A stretch of 64,000 bases of DNA, from the NCBI GenBank assembly GCA_036927565.1, contig JAYESD010000001.1, forward strand, positions 264,751,560 through 264,815,559. The letters are read 5' to 3'. Position numbers and translations under genes: made by a program. Below the pieces are notes generated by a model. The model had not been told where the DNA came from and ran no database searches. It worked only from the letters and a program-made list of their open reading frames with translations. Source of the stretch: Tuctoria greenei (lineage: Eukaryota; Streptophyta; Magnoliopsida; Poales; Poaceae). Below are positions 21,005 through 31,445 of the stretch, in pieces. Each line of letters begins with the position of its first letter. Within the stretch, counting starts at the first letter, position 1.

Positions 21005-22898
21005 TGTAGGATCGAAGAGCACGTGAAAAGCTACCAGAGGGGGGGTGAATGGTAGATTTAAAAATCTTACACAGCGGAAACAATAAAACCCTAATCCCTT
21101 CGGTAGAAAAACGATCTGTTAAAGAAATCGTGTATGAGACTAATCTAAACGTGTTTCACCATGAAAAAAGTGATATATATCAGAGAGAATCAAGTCACGA
21201 AGACAACACAAAAAGGATTACTCAAATCCGTTGAGAAAAACTCAAGTTATGATTGAAAGATCAGACTATGGTCAATCTGACCTACCCGAGAAAAACAGTT
21301 TCTGGAATGCTGCAAAGAAACTCGTGTAGCTCAGAAACTACAAATCCAATGACCATGAAATTTTGACAGATGATAGAAAATCAAGTTGTGAAGACAAACC
21401 AAAAAGAATCACGTCAATTGGATCTATAAAACTCGAGTTATGATAAAACCACCGACGAAAGGTAGTGCTGTCCAGAAACTCGACGAGTAAAACTTGTCTG
21501 GAACAAGTCGGACGAACAAGGCACAAAAGTTCCTTCAACCTACGAATTTTATTCAATAGAACACAAGAGGAACAGCCCCAAAGTCGTCTCCCACGAGCTT
21601 TGGCCTTCCCTTGCTTATATAACCAGCCCTTAGGCCATCCCAATCTCAACTAGGACTCCAATCCTAATCCGATCACAATCGGAACTTTCCATAACTGCTT
21701 AGGACTCTTCTATACGCAGATAGAAGCAATCTTAAGACTTCCAAACACCTTAGGGACGTATCCCACATTCCTAAACAACTCAAATTCGTGACCCACACGA
21801 AATCCTAACATAACCAACTCGATACTTTCCATACCGAGCCATAACCGACTCAGCTAGCAGCCTAAGTCTTCAACCGATACGATCCGATCCTTCCGATCAG
21901 ATCTTCCTTCCATAATCCGTCTCTAGAAGCATATTGCCACGTCATGCACCTCATGCATACGTGCGAACACCTTCCTTCGATCTTCATATGCACTGCCCTT
22001 GATTCAATCATCCTGCGCGACCTCCTGACCCGCTCAACCACAGTTCCTCCCGAACTTGGTTGTTGGAACCTCATCTCCTCCTGAGACTAGTCCAATGGAT
22101 CCTGTCACCAGCCATGACTTGAACTCAAGCAACACCTGCACATGAACAAACAAACAATCCATACGAGCCCAAGTCCTCGACTTGACTCAAGTTAGTTCCG
22201 AACACAACACCTTATGTGAGCACCTCACATAAGCATGTTGCAAAACCACAGTATAAATGATATCAACCGTATTCAACCAAAACGCACTAAAAACTTAGCA
22301 AATGAATACTAAGCAATCTTTCCAATCATGTAAAGCAAGTACGAAACATTGCAAATGAAAAGTAGAAGCACTTCGGTCAAGTTCCGGACCTTGCCAGAGC
22401 AACCCGGAGCTTGAGCCGGAGCTAACAAAAGCTAGTAGAACCTAGCTCCGGAGCTTACTAAGACTAGTAGATCCTAGCACCGGAGCTTACCAAAACTAGT
22501 ACAATGAAGCACCTGCCGGAGCTTACCAAAACTAGTAGATCCTAGCACCGGAGCTTGAACAACGTAAGTCGGAGCTTAGCAAAAGCATGCCGGAGCTATC
22601 AAAGACATGCCGGAGCTATCAAAGACATGCCGGAGCTATCAAAGACATGCCAGAGCTAAAGATAAAACTCACCGGAGCTTACCAAAGCTGGTCGGACCTT
22701 ACCAAGAAGTCGGACCTAGCATCTAACGCCGCCGGAGCTACCCAAAACAAGTCGGACCTATGGTCGGACCTTGCTGTAGCTCTGAGCTAGAGCCAGACCT
22801 TGATAAAAAGGTGTTTTGGTGATATTTAAAACTTTTATCATCAAAGCCAAGTGTATTCACTACAAGCCAATGTATTCAGCACACATATAGGTCTTACA
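21005..22898 (-). repeat. Sire-3 3' LTR (1894 bp)
   Basis: On the - strand, U3 is about 21625-22898, TATA is TTATATAA at 21622-21615, and U5 ends at 21005. U3 between 22380 and 22800 is packed with CCGGAGCT and GTCGGACCT motifs. The short - strand ORF at 21338-21649 is repeated in the other LTR only because LTRs are identical. Confidence 0.93.
22581..22660 (-). repeat. 20-bp tandem repeat, four units, Sire-3 3' LTR
   Basis: The unit AAAGACATGCCGGAGCTATC occurs perfectly twice at 22601-22640, with two variant flanking units. The same array is at 31128-31207 in the 5' LTR. It sits inside the CCGGAGCT-rich U3. Confidence 0.9.
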
Positions 22899-23968
22899 AT
22901 CTCCCCCTTGATGAATGCATTGGCAACACCATTTAAAATCCGAACATTGGCTTATTCACATAAAAGTTTTGAAAGAAATTTCTCCCCCTTTGTAAATCAA
23001 AATTAAAAAGAGAAGAAAATGAAAATCTCTCCCCCTTTATTATATGAAAAACTCTCCCCCTTTATTATCTCTATTATCTCTCCTTATGCCCATATTCTCT
23101 TTGTCTTCATGCTTATCTCTCCCCCTTTGACAATGTATTCAGCAAGTCATGAGCATATAAACAAATTTTCTCTCCCACTTTAGTTGTTATGAGCATATTA
23201 TAACATATACATATAAACAAAGCTCATCCAAGTCATACTATCAAGTACCTTACATTATCACATCAATGAAATACATAAGGTAGTGTAAGCCATGCCAGAG
23301 ATCAAATGTAATTTTTCAATTTAAGCAAGTCATGATCTCACAAACTTAACTATTTTAAAAACCTGAAAGCATGACACTAGTTGCTGCATTTTATTATTTT
23401 TCAAAGCATAAATTTAGATCATATGATATTTGCAAGAGATTATATGCGCATCTGCCTTATTCTAACCAACCAAGCCAAGCCTATGTCATTTGACAATCAG
23501 AAGCTTAAGGACATGGTTTTAGTCATACACAACTTCTTCCAAGTTCATATCTAAGTGCAATGACAAGCTATCTCAAAAGAAGAAGTGTGATGCATGCATA
23601 TTCTCTTGATCTTTTCTCAAATTATATTTGTTCATAAAAACTCAACATGTGAGTTGATTACTTGATGTATTCTTAATAATTAAAAGCATTTGTGAGTATG
23701 CAACAAGTTCAAAACAGCAAGAAAGTTCGACCATGACCAGATTTAGTGTAAGTAATTATTCCAATTACTAGACATGGCAAAAACTACAAAATGTATAACA
23801 CGAGTAATGTAGTAAGAACTTCCAGCATGTAAAAGGAATCACAAAGTCATATATGTATGAAATACTATGCTCATATTATTTTAATTTCAGATTCACACAT
23901 AGACTTCCCAAGTTTCAAAAAAAACTCCCCCTCAATTTAAGCCATGAGGATGCATAACCCCTATTTCA
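22899..23968 (-). other. Sire-3 non-coding region with multiple polypurine tracts
   Basis: No ORF between the end of pol and the 3' LTR. On the - strand, the tract AAGGGGGAGA abuts the LTR (22900-22910), and similar AAAGGGGGAGA copies recur near 22982, 23030, 23053, 23120 and 23925. Repeated polypurine tracts in this position are known for Sireviruses. The rest is AT-rich and shows nothing else I recognise. Confidence 0.8.
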
Positions 23969-26900
23969 CTACGAATGTAACAAAAACGAGTGAAATCTAA
24001 AGGTAAAAATGTCAGCCAATTGATGTTCGGTATCTACATGGTGAAGCACAATGTTTCCTTTTTCAACATTATCTCCGAGAAAGTGATACCTAATATCAAT
24101 GTGCTTAGTTCTAGAATGTTGCACGGGGTTTTTGGCAATACAAATAGCACTAGTGTTATCACAAAATAGTGGAACACTATCTAGATCAACCCCATAGTCC
24201 TTAAGTGTTTGAACAATCCAAAGAATTTGTGAGCAAGCACTAGCAACAGCTATATATTCAGATTCAGCAGTGGATTGTGCAACTGAATTTTGTTTTCTAG
24301 AGGACCAAGCAACAACAGAATTACCAAGAAAATGACAAGCACCGGAAGTACTTTTCCTATCAATCCTACAACCCCCAAAATCAGCATCCGAAAAAGCTTT
24401 CAAAATAACGGTTGAGGAAGAAGGAAAAAAATGCCAAATTCTTGGGTTCCATGTAAGTACCTGAGAATCCTTTTGACGGCTTGACGATGTGAAACACGTG
24501 GGGAAGCTTGAAACCGTGCAAAAAGACATACACTGAATTGTATGTCCGGTCTTGATGCCGTAAGGTACAAAAGTGATCCGATCATACTTATATATTCTTT
24601 TTGATCCACGGGTTCACCATCTTCATCAAGTTCAAGTGTTGTTGCTGTTCCCATTGGTGTCCGAAGAGGCTTGCTTTTTTCCATGTTGAAGCGCCTTAGG
24701 AGGTCTTTGGTATACTTCGTTTGATGCACAAAGGTACCCTCCTTGGTTTGCTTAATTTGCAGCCCCAAAAAGTAAGTGAGTTCACCCATCATACTCATTT
24801 CAAATTCGGAACTCATCATTGCTGAAAACTTGGACACAAGATCATGAGAAGCACAACCAAAGATGATATCATCCACATACACTTGAACGAATAATGAGTC
24901 ATTGCCATGTTTAAGCACAAAAAGAGTTTTATCAACCTTGCCCATTGTAAACCCCTTTTCAAGTAAGAATGTTTTTAACCTATCATACCATGCTCTAGGG
25001 GCTTGTTTGAGACCGTATAAGGCTTTGGACAGTTTGTAAACATGATTAGGAAAATCTGGATTTTCAAAACCTGGTGGTTGTTTGACATAAACCTCCTCAT
25101 CTATATAGCCATTAAGAAAAGCACTTTTAACATCCATTTGATATAGCTTAAAACCTTTAGATGCTGCAAAAGCTAACAAAATTTTTATGGCTTCTAATCT
25201 AGCGACAGGAGCAAAAGTTTCATCAAAATCTAGACCTTCAACTTGAGTGAAACCTTGAGCAACCAACCTAGCCTTATTCCTAACCACAACCCCATCCTCA
25301 CTTTGTTTATTTTTATACACCCATTTAGTTCCAATTAAAGTGTGACCTTGAGGTGGAGGTACAAGTTTCCAAACATTATTTCTTTCAAAATTTTCTAACT
25401 CTTCTTGCATGGCAATAATCCAAGATTCATTAGTGAGTGCGTGTGATATATCTTTAGGTTCAAAAGAAGCAACAAAAGCAGAATGAGCATGAGAGTTTGG
25501 ATCGCAAAACCTGGACCATGTGACTCGTTCATGCAAGCTTCCAATCATCTGTTGTGGGGGATGATCTTTGTAAAATCGTAGGGGAACAGATGTCTCACAA
25601 GCTTCTTCTTCATTAGGTTCATTGTAGATTGATGAGCTTGTGACTTGTGGACGATCAGGACCAGCAGAGATGATAGCCGGAGCTTGTTCAATGTCCGGAG
25701 CTGGCCACGTGTCAGCTTCGGAACTACCAGACAGTATCACCGGCTCTTCTTCATCTTTGAAAATACCCTCCCCCTGAGGATACGGATCTGGTCCTGCAAC
25801 ACCGGAGCTAGTACCTGGGCTAGCTTCATCAAAAGACACTTCACAAGTCTCCACAATTTTGTTAGTGTCAAGTAAAAAAACACGGTAGCCTCTAGTATGA
25901 GATGGATAACCAAGAAACATGCCATCAATGGATCTAGGTTCAAATTTATCAAGGTTACCATGTTTCTTAACAAAGCATTTGCAACCAAAGACCCGAAAGT
26001 GTGTAACACTAGGCTTATGTCCAAACCGGAGCTCATATGGTGTTTTACCTAGCTTAGCACGCAAGAAAACACGATTTGAGACATAACAAGCGGTTGCTAA
26101 CGCATCAGCCCAAAATTTCCTAGGAGTTTGATATTCATCAAGCAAAGTCCTAGCCATCTTAACTAAGGTTCTGTTCTTTATTTATACAACACCGTTTTGT
26201 TGGGGTACATATGGTGAAGAAAGTTGATGATCTATTCCATTTTCAGCACAAAAGTGATCAAAAGATTGATTTTTAAATTCAGTTCCATTATCACTTCTAA
26301 TTGCCTTTAAAGATCCTGGGTGATCAATTGATAATCTAGGAAATAAAGTTCTAAAGTGACTAAAAGCTTCATTCTTAGATGCCATAAAGTAAACCCAAGA
26401 GTATCTAGAATAATCATCAACAATCACAAGAACATACCATTTACCTCCGAAGGATTGAACACGTGAAGGTCCTACGGTGTCAAGGTGCAAAAGTTGACAT
26501 GGTTAAGTTGTCATGATCATTGTGAGAGGAGTATGTGAACCTGCAACCATCTTAGCATGTCTACAAGAGGATCACACAATATCTTTGTCCCTTTTAAGCT
26601 TAGGCAGCCCACGTATGCGATCAAGAGCACTAACACGCGTTAGGTGATCAAAGCCTACGTGACCAAGTCTACGATGCCAAAAATCTAAGTCCTTTGAATC
26701 ATTAGCAACTAGACACCTATGCTTAGAGGAAGACATATCAAAATCAGCTTTAAAAACTCTTCCAAAACGAGACATGTTAAAAATAAGCTCACTATTTGAA
26801 TCTACAACTTTGCAGCAGTTTTTATTGAAAATAATTTCTAAATTTTCATCTAGTAATTGTGCAACAAAAAGCAAGTTGTATTTCAAATTTTTGACAAGTG

Positions 26901-27090
26901 CCACATTTTTCAAAGTGTAGTGATCATTTACTCTAACCGAACCCTTAGCAATTATAGGAGTTGAAGAATTATCGACAAAAGTAACATTCTCTACACGTGA
27001 CACAAAAGAGAGGGAGGAGAACCAATCTTTGTTACCAGTCATGTGGCGTGAGCAACCTGAATCCACAATCCAAATGTTCTCCTTCCTCAA
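23969..27090 (-). pseudogene. Sire-3 pol: protease, integrase, RT, RNase H
   Basis: The protease has IWIVDSGCSRHMTG at the 5' end, with the D-S-G active site. The pre-integrase zinc region is WHRRLGHVGFDHL. The integrase core has DTVGPSRVQSFGGKWYVL, IRSDNGTEF and PYVPQQNGVV. RT has WVYKNKQSEDG, ARLVAQGFTQ, MDVKSAFLNG, ALYGLKQAPRAW and catalytic VYVDDIIF. RNase H has ADFGGCRIDRKSTSG and QSTAESEYIA, and ends shortly after LADIFT in unrelated residues. Lesions are a stop near 26500, a stop near 26180 just after QQNGVV, and a frameshift near 24400-24530 between RT and RNase H. The last residues (usually KPL) are lost. It is in the same frame as gag, separated from it by one TAG. Confidence 0.93.
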
Positions 27091-27099
27091 ACGTGTAAC

Positions 27100-29487
27100 C
27101 TACATAGAAGCACAATACGTCGATGACTCAATACTAGGGTTAGTCAAAAAGCATTTAGGTATCCAGTACTGAGTCACACGACGTGCAGTAGGAAAAATAC
27201 GCGAAAGCTGAGATAAAACAGCAGGTTTATGAGTCAAAGATTGAGGTTTTCTGTTCTTAAAAGTTGATTTAGAAGTTGTTACTTGTTTAGAGTGAAAACC
27301 AGTAGCTCCAGAGGTAAAAGCAGAAGGTCCGGAGGCAAAAACTGAAGCTCCGGAGGGAACAACAGAAGATCCGGGAGCTCTCGGAGCTATCTGAACCATC
27401 GGAGCTGCTTTTGCAGATTTCTTACCAGAAGATCCGGAAGCTACCTTTTCAAATTTCTGACTCACTAAGGCAGGTTGTGTTTTTCTAATTGCATGGAAGT
27501 TATAAGATCTAGCAATTTTTCTTTCCTTTTTCTGTTGTTTAGCTAGTCTATAACAAAAATCTATGACATGACCATCTCTACCACAGAAGGTACAATGAAA
27601 TTTAGCTTTGTGTTCATGTCTAGATGAGCAAGCAATATTTTTATTTGAAACCGAGTGAGGCAACACTCCTGCAGATTTGAAAACCACCCCTTTTTGTTTA
27701 GGAACTGTTTGAATCAAACCACTTCCTAATGACTTTACAATTTTAGGTGGATGTGCCTTAGCATGAGCATGATAATCAAAACCTAAACCAGTTTTATCTT
27801 TGCAGGACTTGGAAGAATTCAGCAGCAAGTTTAGATTCTTATTCCAATTACAAAACTGACCTAGTGTCCTATTCATGTCATCAAGTTTCTTGGACAAGTC
27901 TAGGCAGTTTGCACATGAAGTTTTTCCTTTTAGTTTGCAATTGGAATAATTTTTAACTTCATGAGATCGTAAAGCTTTGTCCAGAATGGAAATTTCATTC
28001 ATTGCATCTTTTAGTTTCTTATCAAGATTTTCACATGCAGAACAATGCAAATTATCTGTAGAACAAGAAGCATCTTTTAAGTTTTTATCACTAAGTGCAG
28101 CAAGCTTTTTGTTCTTTTCAATTTCTTCATCAAGTCTGTCTAGAGTGGAGGAATGTGCACTTCTTAGGGAGGACAATTGTTCATAGATTAAGTCACATGA
28201 GGGGCATGCATCATCACTAGGAATCAAAGTTTTTAAGCGATTAATTTCAGATTCTAGTGATTCAATTTTAGTAGCATTATCCCTAAGCTTTTTGTCCTTT
28301 TTCTTGACAATAATAGTTGCACGAGAAATAGCATCACACATTTCATTGCTGGTAGAACATACCTCATCGTCTTCACTGCTGTGTTCTGCATCCTCCTGAC
28401 TTGATCTTGATCTTGCTTTGCCAGCCATGAAGCATATGTTGGCCAGGTCATCATTTTCTTCATCACTTTCAAAATCAATGTCACTTGAACTGAGCTCTTG
28501 AAGCGCGGTGATGAAGCTGTTGATCATCTTGCGTCCTATGGTACCCTTCTTTTTCTTGTTGGAATTTCCAGAGGAGGTCCGGACCTTGCTTTGCTTTTCT
28601 TCCCGGGTGGTCGGACCTGAAAGGTTAGGGCATTCTGTACGAAAGTGTCCTATCTTACCACATTCAAAACAGCGTTGAGGTCCAGAGCTTCCTCTCCTTC
28701 TAGTTCTCACATTTTGCAATGCTTTTGAGAATCTAGTAGAGATGAGTGCCAATTCCTCTTCTGGAAATTCTTCGATCTGCTCTAGGGTTAGTGAGGACAA
28801 CAAAGCAAGTGTACTACAAGATGAAGATTGGCCGGAGCTAGGCATATCACGTTGAGAAACAAAAGCAATAGATTTGTTGGGGTTCTTACGTGATATTATA
28901 TCAATTTCATGAGTTTTTAGCTTGGAATAAAGTACATCTAATGTAAGAGAACTCATGACAGTTGATTCACGAATAGATGTTACTTTCATCTCCCAAATTG
29001 ACATGTCTAATGCACTAAGAAGTTGCCTCGCATTCTCAGCATCAGAAAAATTAACATCGACACTACGTAAGTTGCTGAGAATTTTATTGAAACGAGCAAA
29101 GAGGTCATCGATAGACTCATCTGGTTGCATCTCAAAACGCATATATTCCTTTTTGAACATATCTCGTTTTACCTCCTTGATTGTGTTGGAGCCTTCATGA
29201 TAATAACAGAGAGCTCTCCAAACGTCGTATGCTGACCGGAGGTGCGCGACACGATCAAAGTCGCTCTGAGTGAGTCCTTGGATGATCAAGTTTCGTGCTT
29301 TGTTGTTGTTGTCGACGTCCCGGAGGTTCGTAGCCGTAACTTGATCGTTAGGCGGGACTTCATAAGGTTTGTAAACCTTTTCCCATATTGCGAAGCCTTG
29401 CGCCTGGATGAAAGCCTCCATGCGTGCCTTCCAAACCTGAAAATCAATACCAGCAAACACACAAGGTTTGGCGGAGTACTTCTCCAT
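27100..29487 (-). CDS. Sire-3 gag (795 aa)
   Basis: Starts MEKYSAKPCVFAGIDFQVWK, the copia gag (UBN2-like) fold, then DDLFARFNKILSNLRS. A first CCHC knuckle is CFECGKIGHFRTEC near 28635-28680. A Ser/Asp/Glu-rich acidic stretch and coiled-coil segments (IESLESEINRLKTL, NKKLAALSDKNL) follow, then a second Cys/His knuckle CTFCGRDGHVIDFC near 27555-27600. Ser/Gly/Ala-Pro repeats near 27280-27400 are encoded by CCGGAG-type motifs. It is uninterrupted and ends in TAG 27102-27100, immediately before the protease in the same frame. The size and two knuckles fit Sirevirus Gag, which is longer than in other copia elements. The product forms the cytoplasmic virus-like particle. Confidence 0.92.
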   Translation of the reverse strand: MEKYSAKPCVFAGIDFQVWKARMEAFIQAQGFAIWEKVYKPYEVPPNDQVTATNLRDVDNNNKARNLIIQGLTQSDFDRVAHLRSAYDVWRALCYYHEGSNTIKEVKRDMFKKEYMRFEMQPDESIDDLFARFNKILSNLRSVDVNFSDAENARQLLSALDMSIWEMKVTSIRESTVMSSLTLDVLYSKLKTHEIDIISRKNPNKSIAFVSQRDMPSSGQSSSCSTLALLSSLTLEQIEEFPEEELALISTRFSKALQNVRTRRRGSSGPQRCFECGKIGHFRTECPNLSGPTTREEKQSKVRTSSGNSNKKKKGTIGRKMINSFITALQELSSSDIDFESDEENDDLANICFMAGKARSRSSQEDAEHSSEDDEVCSTSNEMCDAISRATIIVKKKDKKLRDNATKIESLESEINRLKTLIPSDDACPSCDLIYEQLSSLRSAHSSTLDRLDEEIEKNKKLAALSDKNLKDASCSTDNLHCSACENLDKKLKDAMNEISILDKALRSHEVKNYSNCKLKGKTSCANCLDLSKKLDDMNRTLGQFCNWNKNLNLLLNSSKSCKDKTGLGFDYHAHAKAHPPKIVKSLGSGLIQTVPKQKGVVFKSAGVLPHSVSNKNIACSSRHEHKAKFHCTFCGRDGHVIDFCYRLAKQQKKERKIARSYNFHAIRKTQPALVSQKFEKVASGSSGKKSAKAAPMVQIAPRAPGSSVVPSGASVFASGPSAFTSGATGFHSKQVTTSKSTFKNRKPQSLTHKPAVLSQLSRIFPTARRVTQYWIPKCFLTNPSIESSTYCASM

Positions 29488-29533
29488 GATGATTAGTCAA
29501 AAACACGTGAAAATCACAAATATTAGAGCACCG

Positions 29534-29549
29534 TGGATCTGATACCAAT
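29534..29549 (-). other. Sire-3 primer binding site
   Basis: On the - strand TTGGTATCAGATCC lies directly inside the 5' LTR, the complement of an initiator-Met tRNA 3' end with minor variation. Confidence 0.88.
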
Positions 29550-31445
29550 TGTAGGATCGAAGAGCATGTGAAAAGCTACCAGAGGAGGGGGGGTGAATGG
29601 TAGATTTAAAAATCTTACGCAGCGGAAACAATAAAACCCTAATCCCTTCGGTAGAAAAATGATCTGTTACAGAAATCGTGTATAAGACTAATCTAAACGT
29701 GTTTCACCGTGACAAAAGTGATAGATATCAGAGAGAATCAAGTCACGAAGACAACACAAAAAGGATTACTCAAATCCGTTGATAAAAACTCAAGTTATGA
29801 TTGAAAGATCAGACTATGGTCAATCTGACCTACCCGAGAAAAACAGTTTCTGAAATGCTGCAAAGAAACTCGTGTAGCTCAGAAACTACAAATCCAATAA
29901 CCGTGAAATTTTTACAGATGATAGACAATCAAGTTGTGAAGACAACCAAAACGAATCACGTCAATTGGATCTATAAAACTCGAGTTATGATAAAACCACC
30001 GACGAAAGGTAGTGCTGTCCAGAAACTCGACGAGTAAAACTTGTCTGGAACAAGTCGGACGAACAAGGCACAAAAGTTCCTTCAACCTACGAATTTTATT
30101 CAATAGAACACAAGAGGAACAGCCCCAAAGTCGTCTCCCACGAGCTTTGGCCTTCCCTTGCTTATATAACCAGCCCTTAGGCCATCCCAATCTCAACTAG
30201 GACTCCAATCCTAATCCGATCACAATCGGAACTTTCCATAACTGCTTAGGACTCTTCTATACGCAGATAGAAGCAATCTTAAGACTTTCAAACACCTTAG
30301 GAACGTATCCCACATTCATAAACAACTCAAATTCGTGACCCACACGAAATCCTAACATAACCAACTCGATACTTTCCATACCGAGCCATAACCGACTCAG
30401 CTAGCAGCCTAAGTCTTCAACCGATATGATCCGATCCTTCCGATCAGATCTTCCTTCCATAATCCGTATCTAGAAGCATATTGCCACGTCATGCACCTAA
30501 TGCATACGTGCGAACACCTTCCTTCGACCTTCATATGCACTGCCCTTGATTCAATCATCCTGCGCGACCTCCTGACCCGCTCAACCACAGTTCCTCCCGA
30601 ACTTGGTTGTTGGAACCTCATCTCCTCCTGAGACTAGTCCAATGGATCCTGTCACCAGCCATGACTTGAACTCAAGCAACACCTGTACATGAACAAACAA
30701 ACAATCCATACGAGCCCAAGTCCTCGACTTGACTCAAGTTAGTTCCGAACACAACACCTTATGTGAGCACCTCACATAAGCATGTTGCAAAACCACAGTA
30801 GAAACGATATCAACCGTATTCAACCAAAACACACCAAAAACTTAGCAAATGAATACTAAGCAATCTTTCCAATCATGTAAAGCAAGTACGAAACATTGCA
30901 AATAAAAAGTAGAAGCACTTCGGTCAAGTTCCGGACCTTGCCAGAGCAACCCGGAGCTTGAGCTGGAGCTAACAAAAGCTAGTAGAACCTAGCGTTGGAG
31001 CTTACCAAGACTAGTAGATCCTAGCACCGGAGCTTACAAAAACTAGTACAATGAAGCACCTGCCGGAGCTTACCAAAACTAGTAGATCCTAGCACCGGAG
31101 CTTGAACAACGTAAGTCAGAGCTTAGCAAAAGCATGTAGGAGCTATCAAAGACATGCCGGAGCTATCAAAGACATGCTGGAGCTATCAAAGACATGCCGG
31201 AGCTAAAGATAAAACTCACCGGAGCTTACCAAAGCTGGTCGTACCTTACCAAGAAGTCGGACCTAGCATCTAACGCCGCCGGAGCTACCCAAAACAAGTC
31301 GGACCTATGGTCGGACCTTGCTGTAGCTCTGAGCTAGAGTCGGACCTTGATAAAAAGGTGTTTTGGTGATGTTTAAAACTTTTATCATCAAAGCCAAGTG
31401 TATTCACTACAAGCCAATGTATTCAGCACACATATAGGTCTTACA
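29550..31445 (-). repeat. Sire-3 5' LTR (1896 bp)
   Basis: Same as the 3' LTR with scattered substitutions and small indels. The TATA box is TTATATAA at 30179-30172. The CCGGAGCT-rich U3 block is about 30925-31345 and includes the 20-bp tandem repeat 31128-31207. Confidence 0.93.

Larger units (their letters stand above)
21005..31445 (-). mobile_element. Sire-3: complete Ty1/copia Sirevirus-type element
   Basis: Flanked by GCTTC (21000-21004, 31446-31450). LTRs of about 1.9 kb begin TGTAGGATCG and end GGTCTTACA on the + strand. Genes are on the - strand in copia order: gag, protease, integrase, RT, RNase H. A Met-tRNA primer site, a long gag with two zinc knuckles, repeated polypurine tracts before the 3' LTR and the C-rich U5 hairpin all point to the Sirevirus lineage. 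No envelope-like ORF was found. The LTRs are very similar, with scattered substitutions and a few small indels, so insertion is fairly recent but not brand new. Confidence 0.94.

Noticed and set aside
21338..21649. Small - strand ORF repeated at 29912-30196
   Set aside because: Both copies are the same place in the two Sire-3 LTRs, so repetition is not evidence of coding. The lengths differ and no domain is recognised.
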